From positions 1 through 40,896 of the forward strand of contig JACQZB010000079.1 of assembly GCA_016207925.1 (NCBI GenBank): 40,896 nucleotides of DNA, read 5' to 3'. Origin of the DNA: Nitrospinota bacterium (lineage in GTDB: Bacteria > Nitrospinota_A > UBA7883). Made by a program: the position numbers and the translations under genes. The notes under the pieces were generated by a model. That model saw only the letters and a program-made list of their open reading frames with translations. It searched no databases and was not told the DNA's origin. Positions 16,448-23,799 of this stretch are shown one piece after another. Each line of letters opens with the position of its first letter. The first letter of the stretch is position 1.

Positions 16448-17767
16448 TCACATGTTCCTTAATATGCGCAGGTAGTTTAGGTCCTTGGGTATGTCCTGAT
16501 CCTCGCAATAGTTGTGGTCGGCGAGGATCTTCAGGTCGTCCAGCGTGCGCCGGTCGCCCTCGATTTTCACCGTGCGCGCGCCCTGGTCGGCCAAGGCGCC
16601 GCCCGCCTCCAGAAGCTCCAGCACGGAGCGGCAGTTGTACTTCTTGCCGTCTATCAGCAAAAAGGCGTCGGTGCCGTGCTCCTGCACGATCAGGCTTATA
16701 TAGGTGGCGGGGCGGGCGTGGAACCCCTGCGGCTGGGGCAGCGGCAGCTCGTAGATGATCGGCTCGACGTACATTGTCAGGATGCGTTCGGCCACCTCGT
16801 TGCCCTCCGCGAGGAACCGGCCGATGAAGCCCAAGCCAAAGTCGGTGATGCTGGCGATCAGGTTGATGTCGTCCACCAGATCGGAGACGCGCGATTTGAC
16901 GTCGCTTTTGCGGATCTGGTTTTCGTGACGCTCGTAAAAATGCACCAGCCAGCGCAGCATGTCAAACAGGTGCATGGGAATGGCCGTCAGCCCCCGCAGG
17001 GTGATCATCCAGCCGTTGTTTTTTTCCGTGGTCCCGCCGCGCACATGGGTGTCGTATTCGCTTTGGATGTTGTGCAACTGGCTTTCCAATTCGGCCAGTA
17101 GCGTTTCGTTGAGTTTGCTGGGGATGATTTCGCTTAGCGAGACGGCCTTGAGCTTGCGGTGGAACCGGTGGGTCTTGAAGGACTTGACCACGCGCCGGTA
17201 CGCCTGGGCGATGGCGACGATCCGCTCGGATTCATCCTCAGCTTCCTCCCCCGCGATGGTGTAGGGGAGCCTGGGAGTCACCTTTACCCCCCACTTTTCC
17301 ATGTCCGGCGCGGAGGGCTGGACGCGTATCGCAAGGCGGTCCGTCTCGGCCAAAAGCGCCGTATAGAAGCGAGTGATCGCTTCGGCGAAATAGGTCAAGG
17401 TGGCGGTGGCGCCTTTCTCGAAGTCACGCCGCTTGGTGTCCCGCTCGCCGCCCAGATAGTCGGAATAGCGGTCCAGGACATGGTACAACTGGAAGCCCGC
17501 CAACGAAAAATTCCGCACGCACGCCACCAGTTCGGCGAAAAACAAAAGCCGCAGGTTGGTCCGCGCGCCGTGGTCGTCCAGAAAGCTTTCCAGTTTCTCG
17601 GCCGCCTGCAGCAAGGTGAAGTAGTAGGCCCTGCCCAACAGAACGCCTTGCCCCCCCCGCAGCGCCGAAAGGACGCTGAAGAACTCCTGGCATTCGCGGT
17701 GGACGAGTGGCAGGAAATCATCCTCGTTGATGATGGGGGTAAGCGAACTGCTGCCGTTGGAGGTCAT
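16448..17767 (-). CDS. large helical protein with C-terminal HPr-like phosphocarrier domain
   Basis: This 439-residue protein has two parts. Residues 1 to about 335 are mostly alpha-helical with no family I recognise. Residues 340-425 read as an HPr domain: QPQGFHARPATYISL carries the phospho-acceptor His350, followed by DGKKYNCRSVLELLEAGG and the closing IEGDRRTLDDLKIL. HPr normally accepts phosphate from PTS enzyme I. An HPr fused to a long helical domain suggests a regulator rather than a sugar carrier. It ends 2 nt before the amidohydrolase start. No enzyme I, HPr kinase or sugar permease is in the window. Confidence 0.75.
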   Translation of the reverse strand: MTSNGSSSLTPIINEDDFLPLVHRECQEFFSVLSALRGGQGVLLGRAYYFTLLQAAEKLESFLDDHGARTNLRLLFFAELVACVRNFSLAGFQLYHVLDRYSDYLGGERDTKRRDFEKGATATLTYFAEAITRFYTALLAETDRLAIRVQPSAPDMEKWGVKVTPRLPYTIAGEEAEDESERIVAIAQAYRRVVKSFKTHRFHRKLKAVSLSEIIPSKLNETLLAELESQLHNIQSEYDTHVRGGTTEKNNGWMITLRGLTAIPMHLFDMLRWLVHFYERHENQIRKSDVKSRVSDLVDDINLIASITDFGLGFIGRFLAEGNEVAERILTMYVEPIIYELPLPQPQGFHARPATYISLIVQEHGTDAFLLIDGKKYNCRSVLELLEAGGALADQGARTVKIEGDRRTLDDLKILADHNYCEDQDIPKDLNYLRILRNM

Positions 17768-17806
17768 AGGTGGTGTAGGGGGTGAAAAAACCTGCCCGGC
17801 GGGCGC

Positions 17807-17914
17807 TTATGCGCGGCCAGAGCGGGCTTGGGCATTGCGCCGCGCCGTGCGCCGTTTAAGCGCCACAGCGCGCTGATGCTGTTTACGCTCGTGTTTGCTT
17901 TTGGAACGCGCCAT
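17807..17914 (-). CDS. 35-residue strongly basic protein
   Basis: A short frame on the minus strand encodes MARSKSKHERKQHQRAV..., ending in SGRA. About one third of its residues are Lys or Arg, and the start resembles small ribosome- or RNA-binding proteins. I do not recognise the family. The ATG follows directly after the T-run of a rho-independent terminator, and the stop lies 39 nt before the HPr-protein gene. That odd placement, with no ribosome site, keeps confidence moderate. Confidence 0.5.
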   Translation of the reverse strand: MARSKSKHERKQHQRAVALKRRTARRNAQARSGRA

Positions 17915-17955
17915 AAAAAAACCCTTGGTTACCAATGGTGTATGGTAACCAAGGG
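17915..17955 (-). terminator. rho-independent terminator of the 18.0-18.4 kb gene
   Basis: CCCTTGGTTACCA (17922-17934) and TGGTAACCAAGGG (17943-17955) form a perfect 13-bp stem with an 8-nt loop. On the minus strand it is followed by seven T (17921-17915). It lies 27 nt past the stop of the hypothetical gene and directly before the ATG of the small basic protein. Confidence 0.88.
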
Positions 17956-17982
17956 GTCAAAGGCAAGTCAATACGCCAAAGC

Positions 17983-18375
17983 CTACCAACTAAGGCCGAT
18001 CTTGCGCAGCCACTCCTTTTCGTCGAAGCGCTCGATAACCCATTCCTCGAACGCCGCCTCGGTGGCCGTGATCTCGCGTCCGTCGTAAATCGCCCGGCGG
18101 CCGGGAGCGGCCCCTTGGGAGCGGACCATTCCGTGTTCGGGCTGCGGCAGCGCGCGCGGCGTCTCTATCCGCGTATCCTGTCTCGCGAACATGGTGGCGG
18201 AAAGCTCCAGCAGGTCGTTGACCCGCAAGGCAAGCCCCAACAGCGTGGACGAGTCAATAATCCCGCGTTCTTTCAACTCGGCCAGATGGTTCATCACCGC
18301 CTCGTTGCGCGCCAAAGCGTCCACAATCATCTGCGACAGTTCCCGCAATTCCTTGTCCCTGTCTCTCTGGTCCAT
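17983..18375 (-). CDS. hypothetical protein, about 130 residues
   Basis: I do not recognise a family. The N-terminal two thirds is helical and charged (KELRELSQMIVDALARNEAVMNHL-like heptads), suggesting a coiled coil. The C-terminus, ATEAAFEEWVIERFDEKEWLRKIGLSW, is acidic and aromatic. The ATG at 18375 is preferred over 18390 because a GGAGAGGTGG ribosome site sits just before it. The gene has its own terminator downstream and a large dyad upstream, so it is probably transcribed alone. Confidence 0.7.
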   Translation of the reverse strand: MDQRDRDKELRELSQMIVDALARNEAVMNHLAELKERGIIDSSTLLGLALRVNDLLELSATMFARQDTRIETPRALPQPEHGMVRSQGAAPGRRAIYDGREITATEAAFEEWVIERFDEKEWLRKIGLSW

Positions 18376-18408
18376 GGTCCACCTCTCCATGTGAAGCCAT
18401 TTTATCTA

Positions 18409-18440
18409 AGTTATCGGTTCGTTGCACGAAACCAATAACT
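18409..18440. promoter_or_regulatory. inverted repeat upstream of the hypothetical gene
   Basis: The arms AGTTATCGGTTCGT (18409-18422) and ACGAAACCAATAACT (18426-18440) match with one mismatch and one bulge around a 3-nt loop. An AT-rich -10-like AGATAAAAT on the minus strand lies just downstream. It fits an operator or an attenuating hairpin. Confidence 0.45.
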
Positions 18441-18694
18441 GCTGAATTTAGAAAGCAAGGCTCATGCCATGCCCGCCATTCTGGGTATCCTCCATAATGC
18501 CATGTGTTTCAGTTGGTTTTTACCCATACGGTGTGGCGCCGGAATGGAAAGAATTGTTCTGCATGGAAATTTCGTTCAAAATAAGCGCTCGCCACCGAAA
18601 AAATGTCACTTTTTTAATCATGACCCCGCCCGTGGCCCGCGGGACGGCTACCGCATGTCAATGAGAATTGACGGACACCCCGCGCGGGAATACT
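18441..18694. other. intergenic stretch before the membrane-anchored gene
   Basis: No convincing gene is seen. Short open frames at 18464-18664 and 18469-18723 lack ribosome sites and family features. The stretch probably holds the promoter for the downstream gene and dnaB, but no clear boxes were recognised. Confidence 0.4.
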
Positions 18695-19171
18695 ATGTCG
18701 GAATCGAAAGGGGGACGGGGTAAAGTGGTCAAAATCGTTGCGGGCGTTGTAACGGCGTTGATTCTCGCCGCGGGAGGTTTGGCCGTTTATCTGCTGCGGT
18801 GGACACCCGGACCGGACGCGGCCGTTGTGGAACGGCCCGCCGCGCCAGATACCGGCGATGAAACTCAAGCGGAAGGGAAGGTCGTGCAGGCTAAGCCAGG
18901 CGAGAAGGCCGCCCCCGCCCCGGAGGCGCCCCCCACGGACGAAAAAACCGGCGTCCAGCCCAAGGTGGGGGACACGGTCAAGGCCGAAAAGCCCTACCAC
19001 GAGCTTGATTACGCCGATCCCAAGCAACGGCAGTCGGCACGCGGGCGCGTGGAGAAGGACGAGCAGGCGCGCAAGCAGGAAACCATCGAATTTCTCGGCC
19101 TGCACGACAGAAAGCGCAAGGCCGCCGATGAGCGCCAGCGCGCCATTGACAAATGGCTGGAGAAGCAATGA
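18695..19171 (+). CDS. single-pass membrane protein with charged tail, unknown function
   Basis: The 158-residue protein (ATG at 18695; a TTG at 18668 is less likely) has a short basic N-terminus and one transmembrane helix at about residues 12-35. A Pro/Ala/Glu-rich linker follows, then a highly charged helical end (RKRKAADERQRAIDKWLEKQ). It would be anchored in the inner membrane with the tail outside the cytoplasm. No family is recognised. It lies 45 nt upstream of dnaB and may share its transcript. Confidence 0.65.
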   Translation: MSESKGGRGKVVKIVAGVVTALILAAGGLAVYLLRWTPGPDAAVVERPAAPDTGDETQAEGKVVQAKPGEKAAPAPEAPPTDEKTGVQPKVGDTVKAEKPYHELDYADPKQRQSARGRVEKDEQARKQETIEFLGLHDRKRKAADERQRAIDKWLEKQ

Positions 19172-19216
19172 AGGCCGTTTGGTATAATCAAACTCCCTTG
19201 AACGGTTGATGAACTG

Positions 19217-20623
19217 ATGACCAGACCCGTGGAGACCCTCCGGCCCGCCGTGGCCGACGCCGGGCGCGTGCCCCCGCATAACGTGGAGGTGGAGCGCGCC
19301 GTGCTGGGCGCCATACTGCTGGACAACGAAGCGCTGCCCAAGGCCATGGAAGTCCTCGTGGGGGCCGACGATTTCTACAAGCCCGCCCACCGGATCATCT
19401 ACGAGGCCATGCTGGAGCTGTTCGAAAAGAACGAGCCGGTGGACCTGCTTACGCTCACCGAGGCGCTGCGCGCGCGCAAGACGCTCAACGAGGTGGGCGG
19501 AACGGACTATCTGGCGGAAATGATGGACCTGGTACCCACGGCGGCCAACGTGCGCGTCCACGGCAAGATCGTGCGGGAAAAGTCGGTGCTGCGCAAGCTC
19601 ATCAGCGTCTCCGGCGAGGCGGTGGCCATCGCCTACGAGCAGGCCGAGGACGTGGACACGGTGGTGGACAATATCGAGCGCATGGTGCTGGACATCAGCC
19701 AGCAACGCTCCCGCGGCACGTTCGTGCAGGTCAAGAACGTGCTTAAGAACACCATGAAAACGGTGGAACAACTGTACGACAACAAGCAGTTGATCACCGG
19801 CGTGGCCACCGGTTACCGCGACCTGGACGAAAAAACGGCGGGGCTGCAAAAATCGGATTTGATCATCGTCGCCGGGCGCCCCTCCATGGGCAAGACGGCG
19901 TTCGCCTTCAACGTCATCCAGAACTTCACCAAGCTGGAGGAGGAGGCGATCACGGCGGTGTTCAGCCTGGAAATGAGCGCCGAACAACTGGTGATGCGCA
20001 TGTTGTGCTCCGAGGCCAAGGTTTCCGCCTCCAAGCTGCGCACGGGGCACCTGGCCCACAGCGACTGGCCCAAGCTGACCATGGCCGCCGGCTCGTTGCA
20101 CAAGCGCAATATCTACATTGACGACAGCCCCGCCATGACCGTGCTGGACATCCGCGGCAAGGCGCGCCGCCTGCAGGCCGAACGCGGCAGGCTGGACCTG
20201 GTGGTCATTGACTACCTGCAACTGATAGACTCGCGCGGCAAGGTGGAGTCGCGCGTGCAGGAGGTTTCCGCCATTACCCGCTCGCTCAAGCAACTCGCAA
20301 AGGAACTACACGTGCCGGTGGTGGCGATCTCCCAGTTGTCCCGCCGGGTGGAGGAGCGCACCGGGGCGCATAAGCGTCCGCAGTTGTCCGACTTGCGCGA
20401 GTCCGGCTCCATCGAGCAGGACGCCGACGTGGTGCTGTTCGTGTACCGCGAGGAGTTCTACAACCCCGACAACGTGGATACCCAGGGTTTGGCGGAGATC
20501 ATCATCGGCAAGCAGCGCAACGGCCCTCTGGGCACGGTGCGCCTCACCTTCCTCAAGGACTTCACCCGGTTCGAGGATCACGCTACCCCAGGTGGCTACA
20601 GCGAAGGCGCGGGGGAGTATTGA
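19217..20623 (+). CDS. dnaB: replicative DNA helicase DnaB
   Basis: DnaB is the hexameric 5'-3' helicase that opens the replication fork. The 468-residue protein has the N-terminal domain (about residues 15-115, starting PPHNVEVERAVLGAILLD) and a RecA-like ATPase domain. Walker A is GRPSMGKTAFA with K226, and FSLEMSAEQLVMRM follows. Walker B is LVVIDYLQLI, then SQLSRRVEER and LSDLRESGSIEQDADVV, all hallmarks of DnaB. The length is complete, and no intein is present. Confidence 0.97.
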   Translation: MTRPVETLRPAVADAGRVPPHNVEVERAVLGAILLDNEALPKAMEVLVGADDFYKPAHRIIYEAMLELFEKNEPVDLLTLTEALRARKTLNEVGGTDYLAEMMDLVPTAANVRVHGKIVREKSVLRKLISVSGEAVAIAYEQAEDVDTVVDNIERMVLDISQQRSRGTFVQVKNVLKNTMKTVEQLYDNKQLITGVATGYRDLDEKTAGLQKSDLIIVAGRPSMGKTAFAFNVIQNFTKLEEEAITAVFSLEMSAEQLVMRMLCSEAKVSASKLRTGHLAHSDWPKLTMAAGSLHKRNIYIDDSPAMTVLDIRGKARRLQAERGRLDLVVIDYLQLIDSRGKVESRVQEVSAITRSLKQLAKELHVPVVAISQLSRRVEERTGAHKRPQLSDLRESGSIEQDADVVLFVYREEFYNPDNVDTQGLAEIIIGKQRNGPLGTVRLTFLKDFTRFEDHATPGGYSEGAGEY

Positions 20624-20636
20624 TAGTGTTTGAATT

Positions 20637-21142
20637 TTGGAAGCATTTGCGAAAGTTCTTTCACCCATATTGGTGGTAGTTATTGCTGGAATCGCACGAA
20701 AGTATTTTGAAGAAAGACCAAAGTTAATTTCCTATTTAGTTCATGCCGCTACAGTCCCCTTAAAAAGTGATTCGGGTGGCTTCAATGTGAACAATCACAG
20801 TATTGTGGTTCGCAACGTGGGCAAGAAAGCAGCGCATAATCTTAGAATAGGGCATTTTTTCTCCCAGATTTCAATGTTTATCCCCCGGTTAACTACAAGA
20901 TTGAAATGAATCCACAAGGCTCCAGCGAGATTGTATTCACTGTGCTGGTTCCTAACGAGCAGGTAACAATTTCCTATTTGTATTACCCGCCGTTGCTTTT
21001 TACTGGTGTCAACGCATATACAAAGTCCGACGAAGGGATGGCGAAAATCGTCAACGCGATTCCAACACCTCAACCGCCATGGCCCACGATTTGGGTTGCG
21101 GGGACACTCATGTCCGTTGGCGCGTCAACAGTGTTATACTGA
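20637..21142 (+). pseudogene. membrane-anchored protein of unknown function, split by a T-tract frameshift
   Basis: Two frames join into one protein. The first (20637-20909) has an N-terminal transmembrane helix (LSPILVVVIAGIA), then NHSIVVRNVGKKAAHNLRIGHFF. The second, if one T is added in the T6 run near 20858-20863, continues LPDFNVYPPVNYKIE and MNPQGSSEIVFTVLVP. It ends with another hydrophobic helix at the stop at 21142. The continuity argues for one gene with a missing base: a sequencing error, a decayed gene or ribosomal slippage. It has lower GC than dnaB. The start is uncertain (TTG at 20637). The function is unknown. Confidence 0.6.
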
Positions 21143-21273
21143 GCGATGTTGTTGCTCGTCCGTTTGGTAAAGTGAAGCGCGTAACCTACACATTCTTACC
21201 TTTGGCAAGTTCGTTTCATGGCGTGCTATCATGGAGAGAACGAGGAATCGTGGATAATTGAACGGATCCGGAC

Positions 21274-21474
21274 ATGGCCAAAGTTGATGAAATCAAGGTG
21301 GCTATCGAGTCCTTGCGGGAAACCGAGTATGCCCAATTACGCCAATGGTTCACCGAACGGGATTGGCGCGCGTGGGACGCGCGGGTAGAGGCCGATTCAA
21401 ATTCCGGTAAGCTCGATTTTCTGCGGAAAGAGGCTGTGGCGGAAAAACGGGCCGGCAAGCTCACGGACATATAA
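21274..21474 (+). CDS. small antitoxin-like protein
   Basis: The 66-residue protein (MAKVDEIKVAIESLRETEY, ending EKRAGKLTDI) matches the short acidic antitoxins encoded just before RelE/ParE-superfamily toxins. The WFTERDWRAWDARVEADS and SGKLDFLRKEA segments are typical of that group. Its stop abuts the ATG of the frameshifted toxin at 21475. With the toxin broken it may be an orphan. Confidence 0.68.
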   Translation: MAKVDEIKVAIESLRETEYAQLRQWFTERDWRAWDARVEADSNSGKLDFLRKEAVAEKRAGKLTDI

Positions 21475-22237
21475 ATGCACCGGGCGACGAGCCGTTTCTG
21501 GCGTTGCCTTGAAAAACTTCCCAATCCAGTCCGGCAAACCGCCACGCGCCTTTGAGACGCTTAAGGATAACCCGTATCACCTTTCCTTGAATTTCAAGAA
21601 AACGGGCAAGTTCTGGTCCGCCCGCGCCGGACTTCACTACCGCGCGTTGGCCGTTGAGGATGGGGCCGATTTTGTCTGGGTATGGATAGGAACCCACGAT
21701 GGCGACCTTCGCCATCAACAGGGCGCCTTCCAGCAGGGCGAAGATCGCGCGCGCCTTGCGCGCGGTGTCGCCGGGGGGGATTTCGCCCAGTTGTTGCGCC
21801 CGGTCAAGGGCGGTTTTAAGATAGGCGCAATGCCCGTCGAAAATAGCGTTGAGCGCGGCGCGTAACCGCTCGTCCTGGTGGGCCATTTCCTGCCCCAGGT
21901 TCCCGAAGGGGCAGCCTAAAAACGCGCCGGAGCGTTTTAGCTGGCCGCGTTGTACGGCGGCGATTGTATCTATTATGCGCTGAATCGCCGCAAGCCCTTT
22001 TCCGGCGTCCTGGAGCGCGGGCTCGAATACGCCGGCCTTGGCGTGTTCCCACGAGACGCGGACGGCTTCCAGCGCCAGATCGGTTTTTGAAGGGAAGAAG
22101 TAATAGAAACTTCCCTTTTTAAGGCGAGCGCGGTCGCATAGATCCTCGACGCTGGCGGCTTGGTAGCTGCGCTCCCACAGTAATTCGATGGCGGCGCGCA
22201 CCAGGTTATCCCGCGAGCGGTTTTCGTCCTTGGCCAT
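21461..22237 (-). CDS. TetR/AcrR-family repressor with a replaced C-terminus
   Basis: The N-terminal helix-turn-helix (about residues 5-50) reads NLVRAAIELLWERSYQAASVEDLCDRARLKKGSFYYFF, split here as the usual TetR start and SFYYFF recognition end. The ligand domain includes SGAFLGCPFGNLGQE and a cysteine typical of the redox- or electrophile-sensing subgroup. Up to ALLMAKVA (near 21700) it looks normal. The remaining 75 or so residues are antisense to the toxin and are not TetR sequence, so the native last 10-20 residues are lost. The gene faces away from the AhpD-like gene and probably represses both. Confidence 0.82.
   Translation of the reverse strand: MAKDENRSRDNLVRAAIELLWERSYQAASVEDLCDRARLKKGSFYYFFPSKTDLALEAVRVSWEHAKAGVFEPALQDAGKGLAAIQRIIDTIAAVQRGQLKRSGAFLGCPFGNLGQEMAHQDERLRAALNAIFDGHCAYLKTALDRAQQLGEIPPGDTARKARAIFALLEGALLMAKVAIVGSYPYPDKIGPILNGQRAVVKSGAGGPELARFLEIQGKVIRVILKRLKGAWRFAGLDWEVFQGNARNGSSPGAFICP
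21475..21700 (+). pseudogene. RelE/ParE-family toxin, frameshifted and lacking its C-terminus
   Basis: The start reads MHRATSRFWRCLEKLPNPVRQ and hits a stop at 21553-21555. The remainder continues in another frame as RAFETLKDNPYHLSLNFKKT, then GKFWSARAGLHYRALAVE and WVWIGTHD, the classic core of this toxin group. The family alignment suggests two bases were lost in the CGCGC run near 21545. After GTHD the usual end is missing, because the sequence passes straight into the 3' part of the opposite-strand TetR gene. The toxin is almost certainly inactive as written. Confidence 0.7.
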
Positions 22238-22296
22238 GACGGTTCCTTTCAGGGGACGCTGCGTTGGGCGCGGCGTCCCGGATAAAGTTCATTTTC

Positions 22297-22325
22297 ATTA
22301 TAAGGCAAGTTGACTGACCGGTAAA
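22297..22325 (-). promoter_or_regulatory. promoter of the TetR gene
   Basis: On the minus strand TTTACC (22325-22320), a 17-nt spacer, then TATAAT (22302-22297). The -35 box lies inside one of the two operator-like repeats, fitting autoregulation. Confidence 0.65.
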
Positions 22326-22354
22326 GGATGTGATAGTCTTTACCGAGCGGTCAA
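22310..22354. promoter_or_regulatory. paired TetR operator sites in the divergent promoter region
   Basis: TTGACTGACCGGTAAA (22310-22325) and, inverted, TTTACCGAGCGGTCAA (22339-22354) agree at 13 of 16 positions. The plus-strand promoter TTGACT (22310) with TAGTCT (22334-22339) lies within this block. A repressor bound here would shut off both directions. Confidence 0.65.
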
Positions 22355-22448
22355 CTACTTGCCGGGCCTCCCCCGTGGGGGGCGGCCAGGGCGGCGCCGT
22401 GGATGGCCGCGCATGGTGACACAACGTATTTGATAAGGGAAAAACATC

Positions 22449-22994
22449 ATGGGACTCTTCAAGCAGCACTCCGACTCCACCGCTCCTCAAGGTTCCGCCG
22501 AAGTCCTCGCTAAGGTCAAGGATCGCTACGGGTTCATCCCCAATCTCGCCGCGTTCGTCGCGGAGTCGCCGTTGGCGCTGGATGCCATCATGAATCTCTC
22601 CGGGTTTTTTGACCGATCCTCCCTCACGCCGCAAGAACAGCAAATCGTCCTGCTGACCGTCGCCACGCTCAACGGATGCGATTACTGCAAAACGGCCCAC
22701 ACGGGGCTTGGCCGCATGGCGGGGCTGGAGGCGGGGACGCTCAAGGCGGTCGCCGGGTTCGAGCCGCTGGCCGACGCGAAACTTTCCGCCCTACGCGATT
22801 TCACCCGCGCGCTGGTGGAGGATCGGGGGTGGGTGGGCGATGAAAAGGTGAGCAAATTTCTGAACGCGGGCTATACCAAGGCGCAGGTGTTCGAGGTGGT
22901 CATGGGAGTGGCCCTCAAGACCTTCACCAATTATTGCAACCATTTGGCCGGGGCCAGGCCGAATCCGGAGTTTGTCGCCATGGCCAACAGTTAA
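22449..22994 (+). CDS. AhpD/carboxymuconolactone decarboxylase-family protein
   Basis: The 181-residue protein has the AhpD-like peroxidase motif CDYCKTAH (C-x2-C-x3-H) in NGCDYCKTAHTGLGRMAGL. It sits in an all-helical fold preceded by LTPQEQQIVLLTVA, the family core. Members reduce peroxides or reactive electrophiles through the cysteine pair. The divergent TetR gene and shared operators make it the likely repressor target and suggest induction by an oxidant or electrophile. The physiological substrate is not known. Confidence 0.87.
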   Translation: MGLFKQHSDSTAPQGSAEVLAKVKDRYGFIPNLAAFVAESPLALDAIMNLSGFFDRSSLTPQEQQIVLLTVATLNGCDYCKTAHTGLGRMAGLEAGTLKAVAGFEPLADAKLSALRDFTRALVEDRGWVGDEKVSKFLNAGYTKAQVFEVVMGVALKTFTNYCNHLAGARPNPEFVAMANS

Positions 22995-23016
22995 GAATCC
23001 CGGCTGGAGCTGACCC

Positions 23017-23724
23017 ATGAAAAACAATGGCGCGTCGTTTAAGGGATTCCCGCCCGTGGCGTTTACGTTTTTGGCGGGGCTTGCCCGCCACAATGAAAAG
23101 CCCTGGTTCGAGGCGCAAAGGGAAGTGTATGAGCAGTCCATCGCCGCGCCCGCGCTGCTGTTCGCCGCGGAGTTGGCGGTGGCGTTGCGGCGGGTGGCGC
23201 CAGGGGTGGCGGCGGAGCCGCGGGTCGGCGGATCGGTGTTCCGCATCCACCGGGATACCCGGTTTTCACGGGATAAGTCCCCCTATAAGACGCATGTGGG
23301 CATCCGCCTGCGCGATCCCGCGTCCGCCGGGTCATCGGGGTGCGCGGGGCCGGTGTTTTACGTTGAGTTCGACGCCAAGCGGCTGCGGTTGGGCGTGGGC
23401 GTCAAGGACTTCGAGGCGGGCGCGTTGGCGGCTTTTCGTGAGGCCGTGGCGGTGGGCCGGGCGGATGACATCGAAGCTATGATGAAAAAGGCCGCGTCAT
23501 TGGGGCACGAGATCATTGGCGAAACGTTGGCCAAACCGCCGCGCGGATATTCCGCGGATCGGATTTCTCCCTTGCTTCTGCGAAAGGGGCTGTTCGCGCG
23601 CGAGGAAAAACCGCTGCCGGAACAAATCCATAAGCCGGAGTTCGTGAGGTATTGCGCGCGGTGGTTCACGCCCTACGCGCCGTTGTTCAATGCGCTACGC
23701 CGCATAACCACAAGGGCGCCCTGA
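23017..23724 (+). CDS. DUF2461 family protein
   Basis: The 235-residue protein matches the DUF2461 (TIGR02453) family. It has LAGLARHNEKPWFEAQREVYE near the N-terminus, FRIHRDTRFSRDKSPYKTHVG around residue 75, and a C-terminal GYSADRISPLLLRKGLFA. The family is widespread and its biochemical role is not established. It follows the AhpD-like gene by 22 nt and may be co-transcribed with it. Confidence 0.88.
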   Translation: MKNNGASFKGFPPVAFTFLAGLARHNEKPWFEAQREVYEQSIAAPALLFAAELAVALRRVAPGVAAEPRVGGSVFRIHRDTRFSRDKSPYKTHVGIRLRDPASAGSSGCAGPVFYVEFDAKRLRLGVGVKDFEAGALAAFREAVAVGRADDIEAMMKKAASLGHEIIGETLAKPPRGYSADRISPLLLRKGLFAREEKPLPEQIHKPEFVRYCARWFTPYAPLFNALRRITTRAP

Positions 23725-23799
23725 CCTGCGCGCCGCCACGGCGGCGGGGGGGGGTGATATGGCGTTGTCCACGCGGGCGGGCAGGGGTATGATGAACTC

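Noticed and set aside
18614-20293. 559-codon open frame on the minus strand
   Set aside because: It is antisense to dnaB and the preceding gene, with no recognisable motif.
21461-21700. C-terminal extension of the TetR frame as a new domain
   Set aside because: It is exactly antisense to the toxin core and so not a genuine domain.
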